In this document: piece by piece, positions 54,901 to 63,650 of the stretch | How positions within the stretch are numbered: position 1 is the stretch's first letter | Layout: each line of letters begins with the position of its first letter | Assembly: GCA_037349105.1 (NCBI GenBank) | Contig: JAYJMM010000104.1 | Location: 778,001-842,000 of the forward strand | Source: Limnomonas spitsbergensis | Taxonomy: Eukaryota; Chlorophyta; Chlorophyceae; Chlamydomonadales | Direction of reading: 5' to 3' | Length of the DNA stretch: 64,000 bases | Program-made: the position numbers and the translations under genes | Notes under the pieces: model-generated | Database searches by the model: none | Told to the model about the DNA's origin: nothing | Seen by the model: only the letters and a program-made list of their open reading frames with translations

Positions 54901-56061
54901 CGCACCACCTCTGCCAACCATCCCCAGGCGGATGGGCTATCCGAACGGGCTGTCCAGACCCTCAAGACGGGCCTGCGCAAGTGCTGCGGGGACGGGAGCA
55001 GCGACGACTCGTGGGATAGGATGGTCCCGTGGGTAGCGCTGGGTTTCCGGTGCTCGCCTCAGCAGGCTACGCGCATGGCTCCCTGCGAGGTCCTGTACGG
55101 GCAGAAGCCAGTGTTCCCCTCCAAGGTCGGGGCAGACCTATGGAGCACAGCGCGAGTGGCAACAGTGGAGGAGGCCGCAGACCTGCTCCTCGCCAGAGTG
55201 GCCAGGATCAAGGAGGCCCTTCCGGTCGCGGGAGAGCACCTCAAGATCGCACAGCACCGGGACAAGTTGCGCTACGCCAGGATCCGCGGAGGAGGATATG
55301 TACCCCAGGTCAGGCGGTTCGCCGTTGGGGATTACGTGTACGTCCGGTACGCTTCAGAGCGGCGCAGCCTCGACCCCAAAGCCAGGCCGGAAATCCTGCG
55401 GGTGCAGAGGCTGGGGGAGACGGGGGCGTTGGTGCTGGAGGGAGCCGATGGCTTGACCGTAACAGAGAACGCAGTCAACTGCTCCCCGTGCCACCTCCCC
55501 AACCTGAAAGGCAGGGTGGATTTCGGCACCACCAGGCCCAACGTCAGCCTGTCCTGCGAAGTCTGCCGCCTACCCGACCGGGGGGAAGTCATGCTCCTGT
55601 GTGACGCATGCAATACCGGCTGGCACATGGATTGCCTCACGCCAGCGCTATACACCATACCCGAGGGCGATTGGATGTGCCCCAGGTGCAAGCCAGCATC
55701 AAGGACAAGCGAAGAGACGGGCCCGGCCGCAGCAGCGGGACCCAACTACCCATCCCATCACGAGGAGACAGCGCCACGGGCAGCCAGGGCAGCCGCCAGA
55801 GCAGCCCAGGAGACAGGAGCCATGGACAAGCCAGAGGTGGAGGTCATGGCCACCAATCCGGCCACTAAACAGATGGAGCGGGGCATCGCCAGGCCCATGC
55901 CCAACGGGCTGTATGACATTTCATACACAACGGGCAGAGGAGAAGCCAACGTCACCCCCAGGGCAGTCCAGCGCAGGGCCAAAGCGGCCACCGACGCAGC
56001 AAGAACAGAGGAGGAGACAGCTGCCAAGGGACAGACAGCCAGGGGGGACAGGGAGGGATAA
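51958..56061 (+). CDS. Gypsy RNase H, DNMT3-like methyltransferase, integrase, PHD finger
   Basis: Open from the codon after the TAA; first Met at 52021 (1346 residues from there, used for numbering). RNase H has LLYTDFSKQGIGAVL, GEMLA and TDHEPL, i.e. the expected acidic residues. The methyltransferase occupies about 305-650. The integrase has an HHCC zinc domain (HASTGHFG ... CGVC) near 810-850 and the catalytic triad in GVDMCGP, VTDQGTEF and GLSERAV; the last two acidic residues are 35 positions apart, one less than usual. An SH3-like C-terminal part (FAVGDYVYVRYA) follows. A canonical PHD finger (CEVC ... LLCDACNTGWHMDC ... WMCPRC) lies near 1178-1222, then a short basic tail. PHD fingers read histone H3 tails, so target-site choice is a likely role. 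The stop is TAA. Confidence 0.9.
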   Translation: MPDFSRKAACINALLVKGVPFVWGPEQAQAFQLIKTEMCEGGRVLRRPDYSGTGPDGKGPPRPFLLYTDFSKQGIGAVLGQCDDSGREYMVACTSRSLNKSEKNYSSFQGEMLAAVYAARTYRHMLFGCKVHLVTDHEPLTYLMDNQALVGQHARWALMLQELDITIVHRSGACHQNADIPSRSPLPSSDDRTGARLDDVAPEPHTPSGTACGPHVAMLTGLGRVNQWHADQVVRLAQEGRRGVRRLRAAETACTVAPCGQAISSAKDEDDEQAQPASTAERAFNSRARARDLINNVLTDLPRSTPAHLHAGVDTACLPTEAVYALEQEGVVLFEPFGGMCSGLEMVLRAGIPVTQYLYADTSATMREIAGGRLVQLHKQYPLLLPAPAVEGAFRALPQDVYSITAQHFIEAGAQQGRQWFMVAGWECHDLSAAGKGKGLEGDRSKSFFPLIKLLGSLQILQRAKPPAYLIENVAMQLNQRSEKASVEAFGEVCRMLGRPSLFDAAQVGSYAHRTRNYWGNLAPAADIEFVIQASHRPHDGIVDDILDEGSRAQVVACPDNGGYRINVSGQPRRALPCLMATPASYAFRNGQIGMVFRPMGGLQEPNANERERAMGYAVGSTLPRPDFPEGDRRAALGRCMDAWALEAWLTIALEVAKIIPRELARRAGLPGPDHDPAIGMTLTSTHCALASAGKACSGEGEAAATYRQCLGESAAADWADAAQEPGGQPDPEPDPVRVADDEAGEVVDPPGCAAGPAARVDVWTDVPVLHYLQSKMHPPGAEAGEQARVQRRAAPFQWEPERGGVLMRVMPDGRRCVVPRPEDRQAVIREAHASTGHFGSHRTAFMILQQHWWRGLRAAVRKAVQECGVCDRARASTFNHTQPDLHPLPIEGLFFRWGVDMCGPFTTTPRGNRYVMVCVEHYSKWVELIPIPSKASDVTALAFFQNVVARFGGCAEVVTDQGTEFQGEFQDMLLDCFIDHRTTSANHPQADGLSERAVQTLKTGLRKCCGDGSSDDSWDRMVPWVALGFRCSPQQATRMAPCEVLYGQKPVFPSKVGADLWSTARVATVEEAADLLLARVARIKEALPVAGEHLKIAQHRDKLRYARIRGGGYVPQVRRFAVGDYVYVRYASERRSLDPKARPEILRVQRLGETGALVLEGADGLTVTENAVNCSPCHLPNLKGRVDFGTTRPNVSLSCEVCRLPDRGEVMLLCDACNTGWHMDCLTPALYTIPEGDWMCPRCKPASRTSEETGPAAAAGPNYPSHHEETAPRAARAAARAAQETGAMDKPEVEVMATNPATKQMERGIARPMPNGLYDISYTTGRGEANVTPRAVQRRAKAATDAARTEEETAAKGQTARGDREG
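52936..53970 (+). other. DNMT3-like cytosine-5 DNA methyltransferase domain
   Basis: Motif I: VVLFEPFGGMCSGLEMVL (SAM binding). Then QDVYSITAQHFIEAG, which lines up with the DNMT3 segment before the catalytic loop. Motif IV: VAGWECHDLSAAGKGKGL, with the catalytic Cys but Glu where Pro is usual. Motif VI: YLIENVAMQL (ENV intact). Motif VIII: SYAHRTRNYWGNL, very like the DNMT3 AHRARYFWGN element. Motif IX-X: NERERAMGYAVGSTLP and LGRCMDAWALEAW. A target-recognition region of about 80 residues lies between VIII and IX. All catalytic residues but that Pro are present, so activity is plausible. It transfers a methyl group from SAM to cytosine C5. Confidence 0.88.
56041..56061 (+). promoter_or_regulatory. 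Possible polypurine tract
   Basis: The purine-rich run AGGGGGGACAGGGAGGGATAAG at the end of the pol frame (written here across the stop codon) is where a gypsy plus-strand primer would be expected. A second candidate, GAGGAGCGGGGGGCGAG, lies at 56873-56889. Neither is followed by a recognisable LTR. Confidence 0.3.
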
Positions 56062-56302
56062 GAGCCTACTAGAACCGCCACAGGGCCAGCCACCTGTAGG
56101 GGCAGGTTTGGGTGAGCACCGCTGCTACTGCACACGTCTCCTGTGGCTTAGGGCCAGGTGTCAACGGTGCAGTGGGGCGAGAGCAGCGGGTATTCCGCAG
56201 CGCCAGTGTTCCTGTGAAGCGCTGGATGTTGATTAACAGAAGGATTCTGTAGGACCGGACGAGCCCCGCTGTAGATTCGGTTCATTCGCATGCGACCCGC
56301 TG

Positions 56303-56480
56303 TAGACTTCTGATGGTTTCTGATGAATTCTGACTTCTGATGGTTTCTGATGGTTTCTGAGGAATTCTGACTTCTGATGGTTTCTGATGAATTCTGACTT
56401 CTGATGGTTTCTGATGGTTTCTGATGCATTCTGATTTCTGAGGGATTCTGACAATTTCTGATGGATTCTGATGGCTTCTG
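56303..56480. repeat. TTCTGATGG-type short tandem array
   Basis: Irregular repeats of TTCTGATGGTTTCTGATGAA and TTCTGACTTCTGATGG, effectively 9- and 15-bp modules, downstream of the element's last stop codon. Confidence 0.9.
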
Positions 56481-57073
56481 GCTTCCCATAGTTATGATGG
56501 TTTCTCAGGGGTTCGGACCCTTTCTTGACTTCGAACAAGCATGACAATGGTGACGGTACCGGATTCTGTATGCCCTGATCAGGCCAGAGAGAAACCGGGA
56601 ACCCAGAGGCCTGAGTCGAGTTTTCGGTACCTTGGTTGGACCTAGGGTCCACCACGGGTTTCAGTGAGTATTCTTCGGTGCATTTCCCTTTGTTGATTTC
56701 CGGCAGTGGATTTTCTTCAGTGGATTTTTCAGCCGACTGGCTGGATCGCAGTCAGGTGTTTAGGAGGGTTCCGCGTTGGGGAACTGACAAGTTCTACGTG
56801 TACATATTTTCCGATCTCAGTTTCAGTACCACCCCTAGTCCGGCTCCCCACGCACGCCCGGTGTGCGTTTCGTGAGGAGCGGGGGGCGAGTAAAGTAGGG
56901 GCGGTACCCACAGCTAGGGGCGCCCGGGTAGGCCAGCCTTATCTCTTATGCGGTACGCTGTACCAAGTTACCCCTTTACAGCCCTTGTACCTCAGCAGTG
57001 TAGTACAAGAGGCACGCGTGTACAGGTGTTGAACCTTAGTTGTGAGTAGTTTGAGCCTCCGTCGGTAACATGG

Positions 57074-57420
57074 GGCCCCTTGATCCACGCTTGAAACGAA
57101 AAAAATCCTGCTTGAAACATACCCCTGAATCAAACTATGAATCAAGCGGGATTTTTTGAAATCAAGCCACTGCAGCTAGCGCTTGATTTGAGCTTGATTC
57201 AAGCGGATATCAAGCGGGAATCAAGCAAGAATCAAGCGCATGGAATCAAGCCGAAATCAAACGGGAATCAAGGGTTCTTATCAAACAGGAATCAAGCGGA
57301 TTCAAGCGTTCTTATCAAGCCGGAATCAAACCATGAATCAAGCGGGTTAACGTTTGAATCAAGCCGAAATTTCCACCGTTTGATTTGAGCCTGAATCAAG
57401 AGCGAATCAAAGGTCATTAC
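57074..57420. repeat. AATCAAGCGGG-type degenerate array
   Basis: More than 20 copies of a roughly 12-bp motif AATCAAGCGGGA/AATCAAGCCGA, some in reverse orientation (GCTTGATT), AT-rich relative to the gypsy element next to it. Confidence 0.85.
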
Positions 57421-57607
57421 AAAAGTCAATAAACCCTAAGCCACCGGGAGTAAATTCATAAGCCACCAGCGCTTCACCCTAGACCGCCAACAAAAAATCC
57501 TAGCTCATCAGCAAATATCCTGGGCCACACTCAGTTGAAGTTAGCACTAGTGTCACACCTCTGGATGCCAACAATTCAGTGGTTGTCACCGCTGCCTCAC
57601 AATGGAG

Positions 57608-58885
57608 CTAGCAGTTCTTGCCATGCACCTGAATTATCATCTTCTCCCATCCATATGCATCTCCCTCGGCCTGAACTATCGCCATCTCCTCGATGATGTC
57701 CTTAGCATGGCTCACTCCCTGGCTGCCTGGCTTGTTCTGTAGCCTCTTCTTGACCTAAAAGGAGTAGACAGGAACAAAAGATAAGGAATGTTTTGGGATG
57801 AGACAGGGTTTTTGAGGATCTTTCAGATTCAGAATAATACGCTGGTGTTTAAGCTGTTATGCAAGTAACATGGTCATTCATGAATAGCTTAAACAAAATA
57901 AATAATCATACCTTGAAGCTGAAGAAGGCAAGCTGCTCCAGCGACGCAATCACTTTGGCGAGAGCATGTCGGGTCTGAGCGTTTATGCTCGATGCGGATG
58001 ACGGCTCCAGTGCCCGGGCGATGCCAGAAAGCAATAATGGTCGAAGGGGCCACCGTTGGGGAGAGACCTATATGAGTGAGGGGTTGGTAAAATCAGCAAA
58101 TAACTATGCAATAACAATCCAAAATTGCCAATGTATGATATGAGGAGAACCTGTGATTCGTTGGCAGTAGGTGGAGTGAACCAATATCATTCAAACGTAC
58201 ACACCTAAACATGTTGTCCACCAGCAGCCCATCAGCCCATGCCCGGAAGTTGTCCACTGACTTCAATCTTGCTGGCCGTCTTTGTCAGGGCCTTTGTGAA
58301 ACCTTCGCGGTGGTGCGATTTCGTAAACTGGCTCCACTACAAAGCAGGGAGATGGATATAAGCTCGTAAACATGCCTTAAGGTATGCTTCTTGACATACT
58401 ACTAGGTAAGCTTCTTGACATACTACTCTTTTGTTTGACTGCGTACCAGGCTTGTTTGCCACTGCCCCGTTGCCTCGCTCGTCGTCTTCCCCGCCGGAGG
58501 AGAGACGCCTAACTAAGGACAGAGCCCTCTTTCGCTTTTTTCCCACAGCCTCCGCCTCTTCCACCGCATTCTCTGTATAGCAATATACGGAAATTTACGA
58601 ACCAGAAAGTATGGGTAGGCCGCCAGAAATGCATTCTCTCACGTCTGATCTCACCGTCGCTGTCAGATCCTTCAGAATCTGAAGGCTCGCTGGTGTCGGC
58701 AGAGCGGCCGCAGCTGACCCTCCAGCTGCAGGTTTACCAGCTGAAAGGAAACCAGCAATTGCATCTGCTTGCGCGTCAGCCCTCCGAGCCTTCTTTTGTG
58801 CACGTGTCGATTCCTTTATGATGCGTGCAGAAGGCGCGGCCTTGGAGGTCCTAATCCTCAGGCGCGCACCCCGGCCCTCGGACAT
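57608..58885 (-). CDS. Small basic, possibly nuclear protein; spliced; unknown function
   Basis: Start ATG at 58885 (MSEGRGARLRIRTSKAAP). Exon 1 runs to about 58655 (donor ACG|GTGAGA). A second exon near 58449-58567 carries a Lys/Arg cluster GKKRKRALS that looks like a nuclear localisation signal, and ends AVANKP before GTACGC. Later exons: one ending at about 58205, then 57912-58067 (LEPSSASSINAQTRHALAK to LAFFSFK) and 57608-57754 (VKKRLQNKPGS to VHGKNC, TAG). The last two join cleanly in phase 0; the middle junctions do not all phase, so at least one boundary is wrong. I recognise no family. Confidence 0.55.
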
Positions 58886-59433
58886 CCTTCAGTCAGATTT
58901 CAAATTATTGAGCGACTCTAGGGCGGGTGAAGGAAAGGGGAGAATAGGAGAGAAGACAGAAATAATAGATAGGGAGCTGATGCCCTAGTGCGTCTGGACG
59001 AATAGCTGTATGGTGGATCCAGGCACATTAACGAGCACACGTCCACACCGTCCGAACTTGGTATTACGTACCAACAGCCCCTCGAGCAACGCTTCGGTTA
59101 TTTGTATTCTTAGCAGCCTCTATCTATCCTATACCCCTCTCTATTTCAGAGGGGGGATAGGAGAGATGCCCCACACAAACCTAACACCGCCTTGTGATGT
59201 TCACACATTATCACAACGTGGATAGTCCACGTTGTGATATGGCGCGGGACGATTCCGACCTTGTGTGAAGAATCACTAGCATGTGTGACGGGCATGTGCA
59301 TTTCTTTCTTTCATATTTCGTTAGAGGCCAGCTGGTCAAACCTTTTTTTAAGACACACTCAGGCTAGCATGGGCGGCACACACTCAGGCTGGCACACACT
59401 CAGGCTGGCATGGGCGGCTTCCTGATAGTTCAG
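58886..59433. other. Intergenic between divergent genes
   Basis: Likely holds the upstream region of the minus gene and the unidentified first exon(s) of the plus gene. A short direct repeat, CACACTCAGGCTGGCA, occurs three times at 59350-59410, and CACAACGTGG...CCACGTTGTG (59213-59236) forms a 10-bp perfect hairpin. Confidence 0.5.
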
Positions 59434-61461
59434 CTATTTCCTAGCTCAGAGGACCGGTACAAGTCAGGATTGGCTGGCACCTTCGAATCCTCGAGTGATC
59501 TGGGGTCCCATCTCTTACATCTCACCAAGGGGATGGATCAGGACCTGGTTAACGTCTTCGATGATGTCTCGGCCTCAAACACAAGCAGGAGTACGGAGAC
59601 GAAGGCCAGCGGCCAGCGGAAGCACGTCCCTAACTGCTACATTTCCTCTGTGCTGGAGAAGGGGGGTGGCAATCCGGAGGAGACAGAGAAAGTGGATAAA
59701 ACATGGACAGGTTCGGTAATGCACACATACCTTAACCGCTGCATCAATGGGCTCATGCACCTCGTTGTTGATCATGTGCTTACCTACTATATTTTTAGAA
59801 AATTAGAGGGGAACCCCAATCCCTACTAGCTGGCCAGCTTGCTTGCGCACCACCCTAGTACTGCTGGCCTGCTTGCTTGCGCACCATCCTAGTACTGCTG
59901 GCCTGCTTGCTTGCGCACCACCCTAGTACTGCTGGCCAGCTTGCTTGCGCACCACCCTAGTACTGTTGGCCCGCTTGCTTGTGCACCACACTGGTATTGC
60001 TGAACAGCTTGCTTGCGCACCACCCTGGTATTGCTGGCCAGCTTGCTTGCGTGCGCACCACCCTAGTACTGCTGGCCAGCTTGCTTGCGCACCACCCTAG
60101 TATTGCTGGCCAACTTGCTTGCGCACCACCCTAGTACTGCTGGCCAGCTTGCTTGCTTGCGCACCATCCTAGTACTGCTGGCCAGCTTGCTTGCGCACCA
60201 CCCTAGTACTGCTGGCCAGCTTGCTTGCGCACCACCCTAGTACTGTTGGCATGCTTGCTTGCGCACCACCCTAGTACTGCTGGCCTGCTTGCTTGCGCAC
60301 AACCCCAGAACTGCTGGCCTGCTTGCTTGCACACCACCCTAGTACTGCTGGCCAGCTTGCTTGCGCACCACCCTAGTACTGCTGGCCAGCTTGCTTGCTT
60401 GCGCACCACCCTAGTACTGCTGGCTAGCTTGCTTGCGCACCACCCTAGTACTGCTGGCCAGCTTGCTTGCGCACCACCCTAGTACTGCTGGCCAACTTGC
60501 TTGTGCACCACCCTAGTACTGCTGGCTTGCTTGCTTGTGCACCACCCTAGTACTGCTGGCCAGCTTGCTTGCGCACCACCCTAGTACTGCTGGCCAGCTT
60601 GCTTGCGCACCACCCTAGTACTGCTGGCCAGCTTGCATGCGCACCACCTTAGTACTGTTGGCCAGCTTGCTTGCGCACCACCCTAGTACTGCTGGCCTGC
60701 TTGCTTGCGCACCACCCTAGTACTGCTGGCCAGCTTGCTTGCGCACCACCCTAGTACTACTATATTTTTAGAAAACTAGAGGGGAACCCCAATCCCTACT
60801 ATCCCCTCTTACTTTGGTCCCCCCCCCCCCCCCTCCCTTCCTCTGGATGTAGCTCAGAGGTTTGGAGAGGTTTGACGAGTACGTCATGTCGGAGCTCGGC
60901 AAGCGTGGCCTCCTCCAAGCATTTGTCAACGGCGCCAGTGGACTCTCTGATGGAGCTGCCAGGGAGTTGCTGACAGTCACCTCTTCAGCGTGGATACTGA
61001 ATGGCAAGGAGAAAGTTGGGAGACAGCAGGAGCACACCGACATCCTCATCCAGCCGGAGCAGCCAGATGGTTGGGTTGTGATTACCACCACAGAGCTATT
61101 GTACATCGCAGTTGTGCCTCGGAGCCACACCTTGATGATGGACTTCGCCAAGTGGGTGAAAAGGGGCGAGGAGGATGGCAAGGAATACGAGGCTATGAAG
61201 GATTGGGTGGGTGTGTTTGCGAGCGCCCAAAGCATGCTCGTGCGGCGCGACCTGCTGTTGCACCTTGACCAAGCGCTAATTATCCATCCCTTCCTCCTTC
61301 ACAGCGGTGGGCCCTCGCACGCAGATGTGATGGGGATGACTGCGCCGCGCAACCACATGTATGTGGTTGGCAAGGGTGTGGTTAAGCCGGTTAACACCAC
61401 TTACCCTGTTAATCACCTGATCCCCTGCGTCCCATGTGATGCCATTGCAGCCCTGTGCTGA
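59434..61461 (+). CDS. Putative double-stranded beta-helix (2OG-oxygenase/cupin-like) protein, 5' end missing
   Basis: Two exons join in phase: 59434 (or 59450) to 59710, ending KVDKTWT at donor CAG|GTTCGG, and 60860-61461, starting LERFDEYVMSELGKRGLLQ and ending AIAALC with TGA. The second exon shows an H-x-D (QEHTDILIQ), then LLYIAVVPRSHTL and a late HPFLLHSGGPSH followed by PRNHMYVVG. That order, with HxD and a distal His about 90 residues later, fits the iron-binding facial triad of 2-oxoglutarate dioxygenases or a related cupin. The family call is inference. Upstream exons are not found. The intron is filled by a 34-bp array. Confidence 0.55.
59784..60801. repeat. 34-bp array (about 27 copies) bracketed by a 45-bp direct repeat
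   Basis: The unit GCTGGCCAGCTTGCTTGCGC/ACCACCCTAGTACT repeats from about 59829 to 60756, with a few copies lengthened by an extra TTGC. The array is flanked on both sides by the same 45-bp sequence (starting CTACTATATTTTTAGAAAA, at 59784-59828 and 60757-60801, one mismatch). It fills the intron of the putative beta-helix gene. Confidence 0.95.
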
Positions 61462-61649
61462 CACATGAAGTAGCTTTCAAATTCATATATCATGATGCAT
61501 AGAGGTGCAAGCATGTGTTGTGACTGAAGGCTGTCAGCCATTGCCTGATTGATGGTCTTCAGGTGCAAGCTTCTGTTACTTAGTCGTATTTCTAATTTAC
61601 TAAGCGGTGCTCAACTTGACTCGGTTGCACACACGTCATTTGTTTCTGA

Positions 61650-61708
61650 GGGCGTCCACGCGGCGGAGCCTTTTTTGGAGGGCCCAAAGGTGTAACGTCA
61701 GTGACTTG
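61650..61708 (+). repeat. Copy of the CACGCGGCC dispersed family
   Basis: GGCGTCCACGCGGCGGAGCC, then GGAGGGCCCAAAGGTGTAAC and GTCAGTGACTTG, matching the 24185 and 27628 copies. Confidence 0.65.
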
Positions 61709-61857
61709 TCCCTGAGTGGCATTCTGTCCCGCATGTAGTCAATAATGATTTGTGTTATGCCGGGTTCCATGTTCCTGCCCCCTCACATAGGAGGATGGCA
61801 TGGCTGCACCATGGCCCATGCTGTGCATGGTAGCTGGAATTGAGCCTAGTCATTCCT

Positions 61858-61910
61858 ACCAGCCCCACGCGGCCGAGCGTTAAGCATGGCCCAGCGGGTA
61901 TGCACCGTTC
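61858..61910 (+). repeat. Copy of the CCAGCCCCACGCGGCC subfamily
   Basis: Inverted match to 28091-28153, including the flanking GTCATTCC and the tail CGGGTATGCACCGTTC. Confidence 0.65.
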
Positions 61911-61914
61911 TAAA

Positions 61915-62330
61915 CTGTGTGTTATGAAGTCCATGAATGAATACCAGTAGTGGTGTACTTGCAATCATGGTAGGTGCTTCAGCCCAACAACCATATATAA
62001 CACATCAGTAAGGACTGAAAGCCAATGAGTCCCGCATCTAGTTCTGAATCTTACTTTGTGATATGAGGTCCGTGAATAAATACTTGTAGTGGTGTAGTGA
62101 CCGTCATGGTAGGTGCTTCAGCCCAACAAGCATTCATAGCACAACAGAGACGGCGCTTAGACTGAAAGCCAATGAGTCCCGCATCTAGTTCTGAATCTTA
62201 CTTTGTGTTATAAGGTCCGTGAATAAATACTTGTAGTGGTGTAGTGACCGTCATGGTAGGTGCTTCAGCCCAACAAGCATTCATAGCACAACAGAGACGG
62301 CGCTTAGACTAAAAGACAATGAGCCGCGCA
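61915..62330. repeat. 139-147-bp tandem repeat, three copies
   Basis: Landmarks CGTGAATAAATACTTGTAGT, ATGGTAGGTGCTTCAGCCCA and AATGAGTCCCGCATCTAGTT. Copies 2 and 3 are nearly identical, copy 1 is more diverged. Confidence 0.9.
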
Positions 62331-62569
62331 TCGAGTACACATACTGTTACAATCAGGTCAATCTACTGTTACACTCAGTTCAAGCATAATAATAATTTCA
62401 ATGTCCACTCTAAATCAGCATGAATCACTCGGAATCAGAATCAGACTGGGGGGTAACGGCATATACCTGTGTGCAAGGCTCCCCTCTGACCCATTTCCAC
62501 ACATTAATCTTGAAGAACTCAGGACCCTTCACAAAATCTTTCACTATAGAAACCTCAAGCACAACTCCC

Positions 62570-63150
62570 ACCAGCAGGGCACAGGAAATACGGGCGGTTG
62601 CGGTGCATCCTAGTGAAGCGCAAAACCCACCAGCAAGGCACAGGAAATACGGGCGGTTAGGGTGCATGCCGGTGAAGCGGAACACCGACCAGCAGGGCAC
62701 AGGAAATACGGGCGGTTGCGGTGCATGCTACTGAAGCGCAACACCCACCAGCAGGGCATAGGAAATACGGGCGGTTGGGTGCATGATGGGGAAGCGGAAC
62801 ACCCACCAGCACGGCACAGAAAATGCGGGCGGTTGCGGTGCATGCTAGTGAAGCGCAACACCCACCAGCAGGGCACAGGAAATACGGGCGGTTGCGGTGC
62901 ATGCTACTGAAGCGCAACACCCACCAGTAGGGCACAGGAAATACGGGCGGTTGGGGTGCATGCTGGTGAAGCGCAACACTCACCAGTAGGGCACAGGAAA
63001 TAAGGGCGTTTACTGTGCATGCTGGTGAAGCGCAAAACCCACCAGCAGGGCACGGCAAACACGGGCGGTTGTGGTGCATGCCGATGAAGCGGTGCACCCA
63101 CCGGTTAAGCGATGCACCCATTGGTAGGGCACAGGAAAAATGGGCGGTTG
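62570..63150. repeat. About 60-bp tandem array, nine to ten copies
   Basis: The unit contains CACCAGCAGGGCACAGGAAA, TACGGGCGGTTGCGGTGCAT and GAAGCGCAACAC. Copies differ by single-base changes and one- or two-base indels, and the last ones are strongly diverged. Confidence 0.93.
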
Positions 63151-63239
63151 CGGTGCACACCGTTGATGGTTTAGGGTTGTTGTTTTGCACGGCATGATGC
63201 GTTACCCTCTTAAGCCAGTTTCTCTGGAAAGAGCGTAGC

Positions 63240-63650
63240 ACCCACTTGCATGGCACTGTTCATACAGGCAAGCGCTGTGCATGCGGGTGGGGCACTACAC
63301 TCATCGGAGGGGCACGGTAATACGGGCGGGCGCTGTGCACAGTAAATAATACGGGCGGGCACTGCAGGTGGGTGGGGCACTACACCAATCCGCAGGCTGG
63401 CGAGGCATTTAGACGGCGTTGCCCATCCGTCGGGGCGATGTGCATGCGCATGAGGTGATCGGGTGCTACGGATTCAAGTACCGGTGGGGCACTGTGCAAA
63501 CAGGCCGGTGATAGGAAGAGTAGGATGTGCTAGTATACGTGCGGGGCGCTGCTCTTGCTCGAGGGAAATGCGCATGCAAGAAGGGTGGTGCGCATGCGGG
63601 CGGGGCGCTGCGCTTGGGCGATGTGCATATGGTATGGGCAAGTCATAACA
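63240..63650. repeat. Degenerate GTGCATGCGGGCGGGGCGCTG repeats
   Basis: Loose copies of GCGGGCGGGGCGCTGTGC, resembling the reverse complement of the 17730-18900 satellite. From 63650 to the window end I see no supported gene. Confidence 0.65.

Larger units (their letters stand above)
39531..56061 (+). mobile_element. Giant Ty3/gypsy retrotransposon with a DNA methyltransferase
   Basis: Coding core only; the outer ends are unresolved. Order: capsid-like region, zinc knuckle, retropepsin-like protease, in-frame TAG, about 2300 codons of non-canonical sequence with PHD-like finger and zinc knuckles, RT, RNase H, cytosine-5 methyltransferase, integrase, PHD finger. RNase H directly after RT with the integrase last fits Ty3/gypsy. 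All parts share one frame except for a single-base slip at 51526-51533. The interior is clearly more GC-rich than its flanks. It lies about 1.9 kb from the NOB1 start, in divergent orientation. Typical gypsy coding length is 4-6 kb, so this one is about three times larger. Confidence 0.9.
56062..57607. other. 3' flank of the gypsy element, no gene
   Basis: Contains two simple arrays (listed separately) and otherwise unique sequence. I compared it by eye with 37663-39530 for a long terminal repeat and found none. The 3' LTR may start in here, with its 5' partner lost or too diverged to see. Confidence 0.4.

Noticed and set aside
39531..56061. Methyltransferase as a separate gene inserted into the retrotransposon
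   Set aside because: RNase H, methyltransferase and integrase share one uninterrupted frame with no start, stop or splice signals between them, so it is a domain of the polyprotein.
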